Of a stretch of 64,000 bases of DNA, positions 11,201 through 18,860 are shown in pieces. Origin of the DNA: Xanthobacter dioxanivorans (GTDB lineage Bacteria > Pseudomonadota > Alphaproteobacteria > Rhizobiales > Xanthobacteraceae); the NCBI RefSeq assembly GCF_016807805.1, contig NZ_CP063362.1, positions 1,911,001 to 1,975,000 on the forward strand, in the 5' to 3' direction. The translations under genes and the position numbers were made by a program. The notes beneath the pieces are model-generated. The model did no database searches, was not told the DNA's origin, and worked only from the letters and a program-made list of their open reading frames with translations. How positions within the stretch are numbered: position 1 is the first letter of the stretch; the number at the start of each line of letters is the position of its first letter.

Positions 11201-11260
11201 CTGCGTGCGGTCGACGCGCCCGCCCGTGGGCAGGCGGAAGGGCTGCGGATCGGCCATCAT
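8228..11260 (-). CDS. soxA: Sarcosine oxidase alpha subunit
   Basis: 1010 aa, as expected for SoxA. The N-terminal 2Fe-2S-ferredoxin-like fold lacks cluster cysteines (about residues 15-100). An NAD-binding Rossmann motif (DVLVVGAGPAGLAAALAASE) lies near residue 170, and the C-terminal 400 residues form the GcvT-like folate domain (for example LSWAVSGAKADFVGKRSL). It binds NAD and, with SoxB, FMN, and it carries the tetrahydrofolate site. The ATGATG start overlaps the soxD stop; the first ATG follows GGGAGGCGC. The order B-D-A-G is the standard operon order. Confidence 0.95.
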   Translation of the reverse strand: MMADPQPFRLPTGGRVDRTQPLGFTFNGQRVAGLAGDTVASALLANGIHLVGRSFKYHRPRGILTHGSDEPNALLDLDRGAGRRDPNNRATMVEACAGLVARSQNHWPTLEYDVGAVNDLLAPILVAGFYYKTFKWPRSFWHRVYEPLIRAAAGLGVAPHAADAERYAHRHAHCDVLVVGAGPAGLAAALAASEHGRRVILADEQPEPGGTLLHDAASTIEGKRAIAWRDQAVAELERRDTVTVLPRTTAFGYYNHNHVALAERLSDHLASAPAGLPRERLWQVRAREVVLATGAHERPLAFAGNDRPGILLAESIRVYLQRYAVAVGRSLVFATNGASAYQAAVEARTAGLAVTVVDTRPEAACGPELARVRGEGIEVLTGHTVVGSLGRSRVRGLLVAPVSASGTVGQRRTLACDAVGLSGGWTPAVHLHSQSRGQLDFRPDIDAFVPGAAAQRARSAGACNGAYDLPAVLAEGWQAGARAAGEEGARSFAVVPSSFTGFAPVRLLPTDADPGRARAFLDFQNDVTAKDIRLAVREGFESVEHVKRYTTTGMATDQGKTSNMAALGLIAEAVRRPIPQVGTTTFRAPYTPVSFGAIVGPARGALFDPIRTTPIDDWAQSQGAVFEPVGLWRRARSFPRRGEDMRAAVARECRAVRHAVGLFDASTLGKIEVTGPDALEFLERIYASSLGGLEPGMCGYALMLGENGFILDDGIVGCLAPDLFHVTTSSGGAPRVFAHMEDYLQTEWSDLRVHLTSTTEQWGVVAVQGPRAAEVIAPLVEGIDLAPAAFPPMAVREGTLCGVPLRLFRLSFTGELGYEINVPSGFAREVWDTIWERGQGFGMVAYGTEATHVLRAERGFLLAGHDTDGTVTPDDAGLSWAVSGAKADFVGKRSLRRPDMLKADRRQLVGLLTEAEGLVLDEGAQIVADPNAAVPVPMLGHVTSSYWSETCGRSIALALVSGGRGRMGEVLHATTPTGFAAVRVVPPVFFDPEGTRVHGGSVGSGGNVHA

Positions 11261-11538
11261 GCGCCTCCCGCGGGCCGCGGCGTCCCCATGGGGTAGCTCG
11301 CCGTGAAGGCATCGCTCGCGGTGTCGCGCCGCGCATTGAACCAGCGGCCGCACCCGTGCGCGTGCAGCCAGCGCTCCGCGTGGGGCCCCTTCGGATTGGT
11401 GCGGGAATAGAGGAAGTCCGCCCAGGCCGCGTCGTCGCAGGCGTCGGGATGCGCCGGCCGGGCGATATGGGCTTCGCCGCCGCAGCGGAACTCGATTTCC
11501 GGCCGGGCGCCGCAATAGGGGCAATGGAGGAGGAGCAT
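11257..11538 (-). CDS. soxD: Sarcosine oxidase delta subunit
   Basis: 93 aa zinc-binding subunit. The N-terminal HCPYCGARPEIEF gives the CxxC half, and a later His/Cys region (HAHGCGRWF) supplies further ligands typical of SoxD. The family pattern DFLYSRTNPKGPHAERWLHA is clear. It starts nine bases after the soxB stop and ends inside the soxA start codon. SoxD stabilises the heterotetramer. Confidence 0.93.
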   Translation of the reverse strand: MLLLHCPYCGARPEIEFRCGGEAHIARPAHPDACDDAAWADFLYSRTNPKGPHAERWLHAHGCGRWFNARRDTASDAFTASYPMGTPRPAGGA

Positions 11539-11546
11539 GGCGGGAC

Positions 11547-12800
11547 TCAGTGAGCGACCGCCGCCGCGGCCGCTTCGTCGATGAGGCGGCCGGTGCGGAA
11601 ACGGTCCAGGGTGAAGGGCGCGCTGATGGGGTGGGCGGCATCGGTGGCGAGCAGGTGGGCGAACAGGTCGGCCGAGCCCGGCGTCGCCTTGAAGCCCCCC
11701 GTTCCCCAGCCGCAATTGACGTAAAGCCCCTCCACCGATGTCCGGTCGATGATCGGCGAACGGTCGGGCGTGACATCGACGATGCCGCCCCAGGCGCGCA
11801 TCATCTTCATGCGCCGGAACTGCGGGAACAGCTCGCAGATGGCGTCCAGCGTATGGGACGTGATGTGCAGCCCGCCCTGCTGGGAATAGGAGACGTACTG
11901 GTCGGTGCCGGCGCCGATGACGAGCTCGCCCTTGTCGGACTGCGACAGGTAGGCGTGCACGGCGTTCGACATGACGACACAGGGCACCACCGGTTTCACC
12001 GGCTCGGAAACCAGCGCCTGCAGCGGGAAGCTCTCGAGCGGCAGGCGCAGCCCGGCCCGCGCCATCACCACGCTGGTGTGCCCGGCGGCGGCCACGCCCA
12101 CGCGCCGCGCCCGGATCGGCCCGCGCGTGGTCTCCACGCCGGCGATGGCGCCGCCGGGGTGGCGGAGGAATCCGGTCACCTCGCAATTCTCGATGATGTC
12201 GACGCCGAGGGCATCGGCGGCACGGGCATAGCCCCACACCACCGCATCGTGGCGGGCGGTGCCGCCGCGCCGCTGGAGCGCGGCGCCGAGAACCGGATAG
12301 CGGGCGCCTTGCGAGATATCGAGACCCGGACAGACGGCGCGCGCCTCCTCCGCGGTCAGCCATTCATTGTCGATGCCGTTCAGGCGGTTGGCGTAGATGT
12401 GCCGCTTGAAAATCTGCAAATCGTGCTGGGTGTGCGCCAGCATCATGACGCCGCGCGGGGAATACATGACATTGTACTGCAATGTCTGCGAGAGGTTCTC
12501 CCACATCTTCAGGGCGTGCTCGTAGATCGCCGCGCTCTCGTCATAGAGATAGTTGGAGCGGATGATGGTGGTGTTGCGGCCGGAATTGCCGCCGCCGATC
12601 CAGCCCTTCTCCAGCACGGCCACGTTGGTGATGCCGTGCTTGCGCGCCAGATAATAGGCCGTGCCCAGCCCATGCCCGCCGCCACCGACGACGACCACGT
12701 CATAGGCGCGCTGGGGCGCGGGCTTGCGCCATTGCGGACCCCAGCCCCGGTGGGCGTTGACGGCTTCGGACAGAAGCGATGTGAGCGAGAAGCGGGGCAT
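11547..12800 (-). CDS. soxB: Sarcosine oxidase beta subunit
   Basis: 417 aa, the standard SoxB length. The dinucleotide motif DVVVVGGGGHGLGTAYYLAR lies near residue 35, and the segment GGTARHDAVVWG carries the histidine that binds FMN covalently in this family. The flavin-dependent oxidation of sarcosine happens in this subunit. The start is the ATG before PRFSLTSLL; an upstream ATG five codons earlier would also be possible. It is the first gene of the minus-strand soxBDAG-sdaA operon, divergent from the AraC-type regulator. Confidence 0.95.
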   Translation of the reverse strand: MPRFSLTSLLSEAVNAHRGWGPQWRKPAPQRAYDVVVVGGGGHGLGTAYYLARKHGITNVAVLEKGWIGGGNSGRNTTIIRSNYLYDESAAIYEHALKMWENLSQTLQYNVMYSPRGVMMLAHTQHDLQIFKRHIYANRLNGIDNEWLTAEEARAVCPGLDISQGARYPVLGAALQRRGGTARHDAVVWGYARAADALGVDIIENCEVTGFLRHPGGAIAGVETTRGPIRARRVGVAAAGHTSVVMARAGLRLPLESFPLQALVSEPVKPVVPCVVMSNAVHAYLSQSDKGELVIGAGTDQYVSYSQQGGLHITSHTLDAICELFPQFRRMKMMRAWGGIVDVTPDRSPIIDRTSVEGLYVNCGWGTGGFKATPGSADLFAHLLATDAAHPISAPFTLDRFRTGRLIDEAAAAAVAH

Positions 12801-12889
12801 CGCAATCACCTGCAATGGAAATCACCTGCAGCGGCCAGGCGGGTCGGTGGATCCGTGCGGGGATTGTGCGTGCGGATCATTCTTGAATC

Positions 12890-12909
12890 TTGTAGAAAGA
12901 CGACTACAA
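12890..12909. promoter_or_regulatory. Inverted repeat in the sox / AraC divergent promoter
   Basis: TTGTAG and CTACAA arms with an 8-base spacer (AAAGACGA) lie 11 bases before the regulator start and 90 bases before soxB. The position suits an operator for the divergent regulator, acting on soxB, on its own gene, or on both. Confidence 0.4.
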
Positions 12910-12919
12910 AAGAGTAGGA

Positions 12920-13960
12920 ATGAGACATTCGCGCGCGGTACAGCCCAAGCTGAAGGTCGGCTTTGTGCTGTTGCACAATTTCACCCTTACTGCATTTTCC
13001 ACTTTCGTGGATGTGCTGCGCCTCGCCGGCGACGAGGGCGACCGCTCGCGCCCCATCGCCTGTGACTGGCGGGTGATGAGCGCGAACAGGATGCCGGTGC
13101 GCTCCTCCTGCGGGATCGAGGTGCGGCCCACCTCGGGCCTGGTCGACCCCTCGGGCTTCGACTATGTGGTGGTGGTGGGCGGATTGCTGCACGACGTGCC
13201 GCCGCTGCCCCCGGAGACCGCCGCCTACCTGCACCGGGCGGCGGCGGCGGGCGTGCCGCTGGTGGGGGTGTGCACGGCGAGCTTCGTGCTCTGCCGGCTC
13301 GGCCTCATGGAGCACCGCAAGTGCTGCGTGAGCTGGTATCACTACCGCGATTTCCTGGAAGAGTTCCCGAACCTTGTCCCGGTGGCGGACCTGCTGTTCG
13401 TGATCGATGGCGGGCGGATCACGTGCTCCGGCGGGGCCGGCGTCGCCGACCTCGCCGCGCGCCTGGTGGCCCGGCATCTGGGCGAGGCACAGGCGCAGAA
13501 GGCGCTCCATATTCTCCTGGTGGACCGGCCCCGCGACGAGGCGAGCCCGCAGCCGGCGCCGCAACCCGATGCCCAAGCCGGCCAGGACCGGCGGGTCCAG
13601 CGGGCGCTGCTGATGATGGAGCAGAACCTGGCGGATCCGCTGACGATCCCGCAGATCGCGTCGAGGCTCGGCCTCGGGGCGCGCCAGTTCGAGCGCCTGT
13701 TCCACGAGCAGCTCGGGCGGAGCCCGTATCAGGCCTATCTCGACCTGCGGCTGACGCACGGCCAATGGATGCTCAAGAATACTGCAAATACCACCGCGCA
13801 AATCGCGGCGGACCTCGGCTTTGTGGATTCCTCGCATTTCAGCCGCGCCATCAAGGCCCGGCTCGGCGTGACGCCGGCCGCTTTCCGCAAGGCATGCCGG
13901 GCCGGCGTTTCCGAGGCCGTCCGCCCGCAGGAAAATGCGGATCGACGCGTCTACGGGTGA
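12920..13960 (+). CDS. GlxA-family AraC-type transcriptional regulator (GbdR-like)
   Basis: 346 aa. An N-terminal DJ-1/PfpI-like domain (about residues 10-190, VGFVLLHNFTLTAFSTFVDV, GVCTASFVLCRLGLM) precedes a double HTH AraC domain (about 225-325, IASRLGLGARQFERLF, IAADLGFVDSSHFSRAIKA). GbdR, the activator of glycine betaine and sarcosine catabolism in Pseudomonas, has this architecture, and divergence from soxBDAG supports the same role here. The ATG has only a weak SD (AGAG, 5-6 bases away); no better start exists downstream before conserved sequence. Confidence 0.85.
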   Translation: MRHSRAVQPKLKVGFVLLHNFTLTAFSTFVDVLRLAGDEGDRSRPIACDWRVMSANRMPVRSSCGIEVRPTSGLVDPSGFDYVVVVGGLLHDVPPLPPETAAYLHRAAAAGVPLVGVCTASFVLCRLGLMEHRKCCVSWYHYRDFLEEFPNLVPVADLLFVIDGGRITCSGGAGVADLAARLVARHLGEAQAQKALHILLVDRPRDEASPQPAPQPDAQAGQDRRVQRALLMMEQNLADPLTIPQIASRLGLGARQFERLFHEQLGRSPYQAYLDLRLTHGQWMLKNTANTTAQIAADLGFVDSSHFSRAIKARLGVTPAAFRKACRAGVSEAVRPQENADRRVYG

Positions 13961-13964
13961 AACG

Positions 13965-14798
13965 TCATCCGGGGCGGGGCGCCAGGCTGTCGATGCGCAT
14001 GAAGAACTGCGTGCGCGGGATGAAAATGCGCTGGAACGAGCCGTAATTGGCCGGGCTCGCCGAGCTGAAGATCTCCACGACCATGCCGGTCGTCTTCGCC
14101 GGCACGCCGATCTTGGAGCAGATGTCGCGCGGCAGCTGCTCGATCCGGATATCGTAGGTCATGCGCTGGACATTGAGGTTGAGCTCACGCCTCAGGTTGA
14201 TGCCTTCGAGGGCTGTGCGCTTGTCCTTGCGCGCCTGGTCGTAGACGCGGGCATCGATGATGAACTGGCTGTAGACGAGGAATTCGTGGCCGATATCGAC
14301 GATGCGGTCGATCTCCACCACTTCGTCTTCCACCCACTGCAGATGCATGCTCCACGAGCCCCGGCTGGCGTGCCGGTGGATGCGGTCGACCTGGGGGAAG
14401 ACCGGGAAGAAGTTCTCGCGCCGTTCGTCGCTGAACAGGAAATGCCAGACCGTGTCCACCTGGCGCGGCTCGCGATTGACGAAGCTTCCCGCCCGCCCCT
14501 GGCGGCGATCCACCGCCCCGTCCTGCACCAGCTCGCGATACGCCTTCTGCACCGTGCCGAGGCTGAGGCCCGTGGCCAAGGCCAGGTCCTTCTCCGCCGG
14601 CAGGCGATCGCCAAGGCTCCAGAATCCCTCGCGGATCCCGGCGAGCACGGCGTCGCGGAGCTGAAGGTACTTCGGGGCATGGCCGGGGTCCTTCGGCGCG
14701 AAGCGGCGCCAGAAGTCGTATCCCGCCGGGGACGCCGGGGCCTTGGTGACGGCATCTGCCTTATCGCGTGTCGGGCGCGGAACCCGAGGCTTTGTCAT
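13965..14798 (-). CDS. GntR family regulator with UTRA domain
   Basis: About 277 aa from the ATG before TKPRVPRPTR; two further in-frame ATGs upstream are possible. An N-terminal winged helix (about residues 35-105, GDRLPAEKDLALATGLSLGT) is followed by a UTRA-like effector domain that ends in the family-like pattern FQRIFIPRTQFFMRID. The gene lies about 100 bases after the substrate-binding protein gene on the same strand, so it probably ends the SsuABC-like operon and controls it in response to the imported compound. The ligand is unknown. Confidence 0.83.
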   Translation of the reverse strand: MTKPRVPRPTRDKADAVTKAPASPAGYDFWRRFAPKDPGHAPKYLQLRDAVLAGIREGFWSLGDRLPAEKDLALATGLSLGTVQKAYRELVQDGAVDRRQGRAGSFVNREPRQVDTVWHFLFSDERRENFFPVFPQVDRIHRHASRGSWSMHLQWVEDEVVEIDRIVDIGHEFLVYSQFIIDARVYDQARKDKRTALEGINLRRELNLNVQRMTYDIRIEQLPRDICSKIGVPAKTTGMVVEIFSSASPANYGSFQRIFIPRTQFFMRIDSLAPRPG

Positions 14799-14895
14799 GG
14801 GAGATCCCGAAGGCGAGTGAGAGGGTGGTGGTACCGACATTCCCCCGGCGAGGCAAGGCGATGCGCCGGGGAGCACCGGCGCATGCCACGGGCGG

Positions 14896-15903
14896 TCAGT
14901 CGCCGGGCAAATCGTGCACGTTGCTGAAGAAGACGTCCTTCCAGGAGCCCGGCAGCGTCTTCAGCAGGCCGGTCTTGTTCATGTATTGCGCGAAGACCAT
15001 CACCTTGTGAGGGGTGGGGGAGAAGGTCATCATGTTCGGGTCATTGAGTATCGCGACAATTTCCGCGACGGAGAGCCTGGAATTGTCGAACCTCTTGAAC
15101 GCCTGCGCCGCCGCCGTCCTGTCGGCGGCGATGCGGGTCATCGCCTCGGTCAGCGCGGCATAGGTGGCGGCATAGAGCTTGGGGTTCTCGGCCCGCCATT
15201 TCTCGTTGGCATAGGCGGTGATCAGGGTGTTGGGGCCGCCGGTGACGTCATAGGAGCTCAGGATGGTGCGCACGTTCGGGTTGGCGAGCTCCATCTGGAT
15301 GAAGGGCACCGTGGTCACGTGCGTCTTGGCGCCGGCCCCGCCCGAGAGCAGCGCGGCGACGCCGTCGGGATGGGACATGGTGATGGCCAGCGTGTCGAAC
15401 CTGTTGCGCTGGTCGAAGCCGTAGGCCTGGGCGGTCGCCATCTCCAGGATCAGCGCATGCTGCGTGCCCTTGCCCGCCGCCATGGCGATCCGGTCGGTGG
15501 GCTTGAAGTCCTTGATGGACCTGATGTCGGGATCGATGGTGTTGAAGTAGATCGGGGAATCGCAGATCGCCATCATCCCCTTGACGGGGGCGAACTTCAC
15601 CGTCTTGTCCCACAAATTCAGCATCACCGAGGTGCCGGCCATGGCGATGTCGGCATTGCCGGAGATCAGCGCATCGGTGATGGCGGGGCCGCTGGTCAGC
15701 TGCGTGTAGGTGACCTTGACGTCGGGCATCCCGAGGGCCGCCGCGTGCTTCTCGATCAGCTTGTTTTCCGCGGCGACGATCATCGGCAGGTAGCACAGGC
15801 CGAGCCCGCTGACGACCCGCACCTCCGCCGCCCGGGCGAGGTGCGGGCCGAGGGCGGCGGCAAGGACGAGGGCCGACGCGGCCAGCTTCGCAAGTCGTTT
15901 CAT
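14896..15903 (-). CDS. ABC transporter substrate-binding protein (NMT1/SsuA/TauA-like)
   Basis: 335 aa with a signal peptide (MKRLAKLAASALVLAAALG, cleavage after ARAAEV or just before). The mature chain begins VRVVSGLGLCYLPMIVAAE and contains SGNADIAMAGTSVMLNLW, the two-lobe pattern of SsuA/ThiY-like binding proteins. The start at the ATG before KRLAKL is preceded by GGGGAT. It binds the substrate in the periplasm for the adjacent permease and ATPase. Family members bind sulfonates, pyrimidines or aromatic acids, and the sequence alone does not say which. Confidence 0.87.
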   Translation of the reverse strand: MKRLAKLAASALVLAAALGPHLARAAEVRVVSGLGLCYLPMIVAAENKLIEKHAAALGMPDVKVTYTQLTSGPAITDALISGNADIAMAGTSVMLNLWDKTVKFAPVKGMMAICDSPIYFNTIDPDIRSIKDFKPTDRIAMAAGKGTQHALILEMATAQAYGFDQRNRFDTLAITMSHPDGVAALLSGGAGAKTHVTTVPFIQMELANPNVRTILSSYDVTGGPNTLITAYANEKWRAENPKLYAATYAALTEAMTRIAADRTAAAQAFKRFDNSRLSVAEIVAILNDPNMMTFSPTPHKVMVFAQYMNKTGLLKTLPGSWKDVFFSNVHDLPGD

Positions 15904-15961
15904 TCGTATCCCCATGTTGCCTGGAAGGTCCCGCGCCGGTTCGGCGTCTCGTTTTTGCGTG

Positions 15962-16846
15962 TCAGAGCAGGCGGTCGTTCTGCGGTCCCTTGAGCGGGAT
16001 CTCCATGAGATCCTCGCCGAAGAAGATGTTTCCGCCATAGACCCGCGATATGTCGGCCACCACCCGCTCCCGGAGGCCGGGCCGGTCGAACTGCTCGGTG
16101 ATGTGGGTGAGAACCAGGTTCTTCACCTTGGCGTCGCGCGCCAGCTCCGCCAGCTCCATGTGTCCCATGCAGCTGTGCGAGAAATCCGGGCTGTAGTTCG
16201 TGCCGGAGAGGTAATGGCACATGTGCACGAGCACGTCGCAATCCCTGGCCAGCACGTGCATGCTTTCCGCCGGCCCGCTGTCGCCGGAATAGACGAAGAC
16301 GCCTTCGGGCGTCGTCAGGCGGAAGCCGAGGGTGACGAGGAAGGGCTGGAAGTGGTTCACCTGGTCCGTCTCCAGCGTCCAGCCATCGCCCTTGATGACG
16401 TCGCCGGGCGACAGCGTGGTGACCTCCGGGGCGGGCCGCGGCCGCGGCAGGGTGCCGCCGCGGGCCTTGAACAAGTCGAGGCTCGATCCGTGGGAGGTGC
16501 GCGCCACCAGATCCGCATTGTACACGCCGTCCAGCCCGAACAGGCGCTGCGTGATCTCGGCGATGGGCGCCGGCCCGAAGACCTTCAGCTCGGGGATGCG
16601 GTCGGCGCCCTGGTCCCAGCGGGTCAGGAGCAGCCGGCCGTAGTCGCCGCAGTGATCATAGTGCAGGTGGGAGAAGAAGAGGTGGGTCACCCTGGTCGCG
16701 GGGATGCCCAGCTCCAGCAGGCGATGATGGGCGCCGAAGCCGTGGTCCATGACGATCACGTCGTCGCCGGTTTCGATCACATAGCCGGAGGACATGCGGC
16801 GCAGGGAGGGGGTGGGCGTGCCTGTGCCGAGGAGGCGAATACGCAT
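15962..16846 (-). CDS. MBL-fold metallohydrolase (ribonuclease Z / AtsA-like)
   Basis: 294 aa. The N-terminus RIRLLGTGTPTPSLRRMSSG and the metal motif SHLHYDHCGD (HxHxDH) mark a metallo-beta-lactamase fold. Further ligands are in YSGDSGPAES and LVLTHI. The order resembles RNase Z-like hydrolases and the Pseudomonas arylsulfatase AtsA rather than class B lactamases. It sits between the permease and the binding protein genes, so it probably hydrolyses the imported compound (an ester or lactone would fit), not tRNA. The exact substrate is not visible. Confidence 0.82.
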   Translation of the reverse strand: MRIRLLGTGTPTPSLRRMSSGYVIETGDDVIVMDHGFGAHHRLLELGIPATRVTHLFFSHLHYDHCGDYGRLLLTRWDQGADRIPELKVFGPAPIAEITQRLFGLDGVYNADLVARTSHGSSLDLFKARGGTLPRPRPAPEVTTLSPGDVIKGDGWTLETDQVNHFQPFLVTLGFRLTTPEGVFVYSGDSGPAESMHVLARDCDVLVHMCHYLSGTNYSPDFSHSCMGHMELAELARDAKVKNLVLTHITEQFDRPGLRERVVADISRVYGGNIFFGEDLMEIPLKGPQNDRLL

Positions 16847-16887
16847 GGGAGGGCTCTTTTCCTTTGGCTTTTGCTTGCAAGGTGAGG

Positions 16888-17790
16888 TCAGCCGGCGCGG
16901 CTCATGCCCCAGCGGCGGATGGTGCGGGCCTCGATGGTGCGGAAGATCAGCCCCTCCACCAGGAGGCCGATGATGATGACGCAGGTGAGCCCGGCGAAGA
17001 CCTGATCGGTTTCCAGCTGGTTGCGCTTCTCGAACAGGAACCAGCCGAGCCCGCCCGAGCGAGAGGACACGCCGAACACCAGTTCCGCCGCGATCAGCGT
17101 GCGCCAGGCGAAGGCCCAGCCGATCTTCAGCCCGGACAGGATGGAGGGGAAGGCGGCCGGGATCAGGATCAGCGCCACGTAGCGCACCCCGCGCAGGCCG
17201 TAATTCTGCCCCGCCAGCCGCTGGGTCTCGGACACACCGAGGAAGCCCGTCAGCGTATTGAGCGCCACCGCCCAGAGCACCGAATGCACGATGACGAAGA
17301 CGAGGCTGGGCACGCCGAGGCCGAACCACAAGAGCGCCAGCGGCAGGAGGGCGATGGCCGGCAGCGGGTTGAACATGGCGGTGAGCGTTGCCAGCAGGTC
17401 GGCGCCGAGCCGGGAGGAGACGGCGAAGGTGGTGAGCATCGCCGCAAGGGCGATGCCGATGGCGTAGCCCGTCATCAGCACCTGGAGCGTGGCGCCGATG
17501 CGCTGGAGCAGGACGCCGTGGACGAGGCCGTCCCACAAGGCGCGCAGCGTGTCCGTCAGGGTGGGGAACATCAGCGGGTTGGCGAGCCACAGGGCGTAGA
17601 GCTGCCAGGCCACCATCAGCGCGGCGACGATCGCCCCGCGCCGGACGCCCTCCATGTTGGCGAGGTGCTCCCAGAGCGAGAGCGGACGCTCGATCTCGGC
17701 CGCATCGCTCACGGGGGGCGTGGTCCGCTCGAATTCCGGCCGGATCGGCGGAGACAGCCGGGCGACCGGCAAGGGGGTGATTTCAGCCAT
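16888..17790 (-). CDS. ABC transporter permease (SsuC/TauC-like)
   Basis: 300 aa with a cytoplasmic N-tail of about 50 residues and six membrane helices. The EAA-loop region (ILIPAAFPSILSGLKIGWAF) and LVFGVSSRSGGLGWFLFEKR match the BPD_transp_1 family of SsuC type. It overlaps the ATPase gene by eight bases. It forms the membrane channel for uptake with the ATPase and binding protein of this operon. Confidence 0.9.
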   Translation of the reverse strand: MAEITPLPVARLSPPIRPEFERTTPPVSDAAEIERPLSLWEHLANMEGVRRGAIVAALMVAWQLYALWLANPLMFPTLTDTLRALWDGLVHGVLLQRIGATLQVLMTGYAIGIALAAMLTTFAVSSRLGADLLATLTAMFNPLPAIALLPLALLWFGLGVPSLVFVIVHSVLWAVALNTLTGFLGVSETQRLAGQNYGLRGVRYVALILIPAAFPSILSGLKIGWAFAWRTLIAAELVFGVSSRSGGLGWFLFEKRNQLETDQVFAGLTCVIIIGLLVEGLIFRTIEARTIRRWGMSRAG

Positions 17791-18619
17791 GGTGCCCCTC
17801 GGCGAAAAGCATGGTGTTGATCTTCTGGGACAGCGCCATGAAATCGCTCCCGCCCTGGTGGTCGTGCCCGTATTGGTGGGCGTTCAGCTCCGCCTTCACC
17901 TGGCCGGGATGGGGCGAGAGCACGAGGATGCGCGAGCCGACCACAATCGCCTCCTCGATGGAGTGGGTGACGAAGAGGACGGTGAAGCGGATGTCGTCCC
18001 ACAGCTGCAGCAGCTCGTCCTGCATCTGGCGGCGCGTCAGGGCGTCGAGGGCGGCGAAGGGCTCGTCCATCAGCAGGATGGCGGGCTCCATGGCCATGGC
18101 GCGGGCGATGGCCACGCGCTGCTTCATGCCGCCGGAGAGCATGTGCGGATAGGCATCGGCGAACTTGCCGAGCTTGACCTTCGTGATGCTGGCCATGGCC
18201 CGCTCGCGGGCCTCGGCGCGCGGAAAGCGCCGGCTCACCAGGATGGGGAACATGACGTTCTCCACCACGGTCTTCCAGGGCATCAACTGGTCGAAATCCT
18301 GGAACACCATCATGCGGTCGGGGCCGGCGCCGGTGATCATCTGGCCGTTCAGCCGCATGAAGCCGGCGACCGGCTTCAGGAAGCCGGCGACACCTTTCAG
18401 CAGGCTGGATTTGCCGCAGCCGGACGGGCCGAGCAGCACGAAACGGTCGGCCGGATAGACTTCGAAGCTGACGTCGCGGGTGGCCGTGACCAGAAGATCA
18501 CGCGTCTTGTACTGGAGCGTAACACCCGACACCTCAAGCAACGGCCTGGCCGGCGGGGGTGAATACGTCTGGTCTTCGGGATGCTCTTCGGGATGCTTGG
18601 CACCTGCGCGCGCGCTCAT
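17783..18619 (-). CDS. ABC transporter ATPase (SsuB/TauB-like)
   Basis: About 278 aa. Walker A (GPSGCGKSSLLKGVAG), Q-loop (VFQDFDQLMPWKTV), signature ([14 protein letters not shown]), Walker B (ILLMDEPFAALD) and switch His (FVTHS) are intact. The start chosen is the ATG before SARAGAKHP, preceded by GAGGGG; an ATG four codons upstream is an alternative. The N-terminal 40 residues are a low-complexity extension. First gene of the operon ATPase-permease-MBL hydrolase-binding protein-GntR. Confidence 0.9.
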   Translation of the reverse strand: MSARAGAKHPEEHPEDQTYSPPPARPLLEVSGVTLQYKTRDLLVTATRDVSFEVYPADRFVLLGPSGCGKSSLLKGVAGFLKPVAGFMRLNGQMITGAGPDRMMVFQDFDQLMPWKTVVENVMFPILVSRRFPRAEARERAMASITKVKLGKFADAYPHMLSGGMKQRVAIARAMAMEPAILLMDEPFAALDALTRRQMQDELLQLWDDIRFTVLFVTHSIEEAIVVGSRILVLSPHPGQVKAELNAHQYGHDHQGGSDFMALSQKINTMLFAEGHHG

Positions 18620-18700
18620 CGGCCCCCTCATTGTTCCGGCTCTGGCTTCGCCTTCACGGCTCCCAGAGGGAGGCCGCGCGGCTGAATTCGTTGTTTTTAA

Positions 18701-18728
18701 TATGCAGTGCAAATATGAATGCTGCATA
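18701..18728. promoter_or_regulatory. Inverted repeat upstream of the ABC importer operon
   Basis: TATGCAG and CTGCATA are perfect 7-bp arms separated by 14 bases, within an AT-rich stretch 82 bases upstream of the ATPase start. The flanks (TTTAA / TTTAAA) extend the symmetry. It is a good candidate operator for the GntR/UTRA protein encoded in the same operon. Confidence 0.45.
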
Positions 18729-18860
18729 GTTTAAATGTCAAGCGGGATGTCGAGGCCCCGCCGCGCCGGGCCGCGCCGGTGCGGTCCGCGGGTGCGTCAG
18801 ATTGCTTCCGACGCGGGAGATGCGCTATGTGAAAGGTCTCGATCACTGAAGGGTTGAGCC

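Noticed and set aside
8051..11296. 1081-codon open frame on the plus strand opposite soxA
   Set aside because: It is the complement shadow of soxA. Composition (His/Gly/Arg-rich, no domains) is that of noise.
15962..16846. MBL-fold gene as tRNase Z (rnz)
   Set aside because: The HxHxDH motif is shared, but the gene is inside an importer operon and I do not see the exosite arm of RNase Z. General MBL hydrolase is safer.
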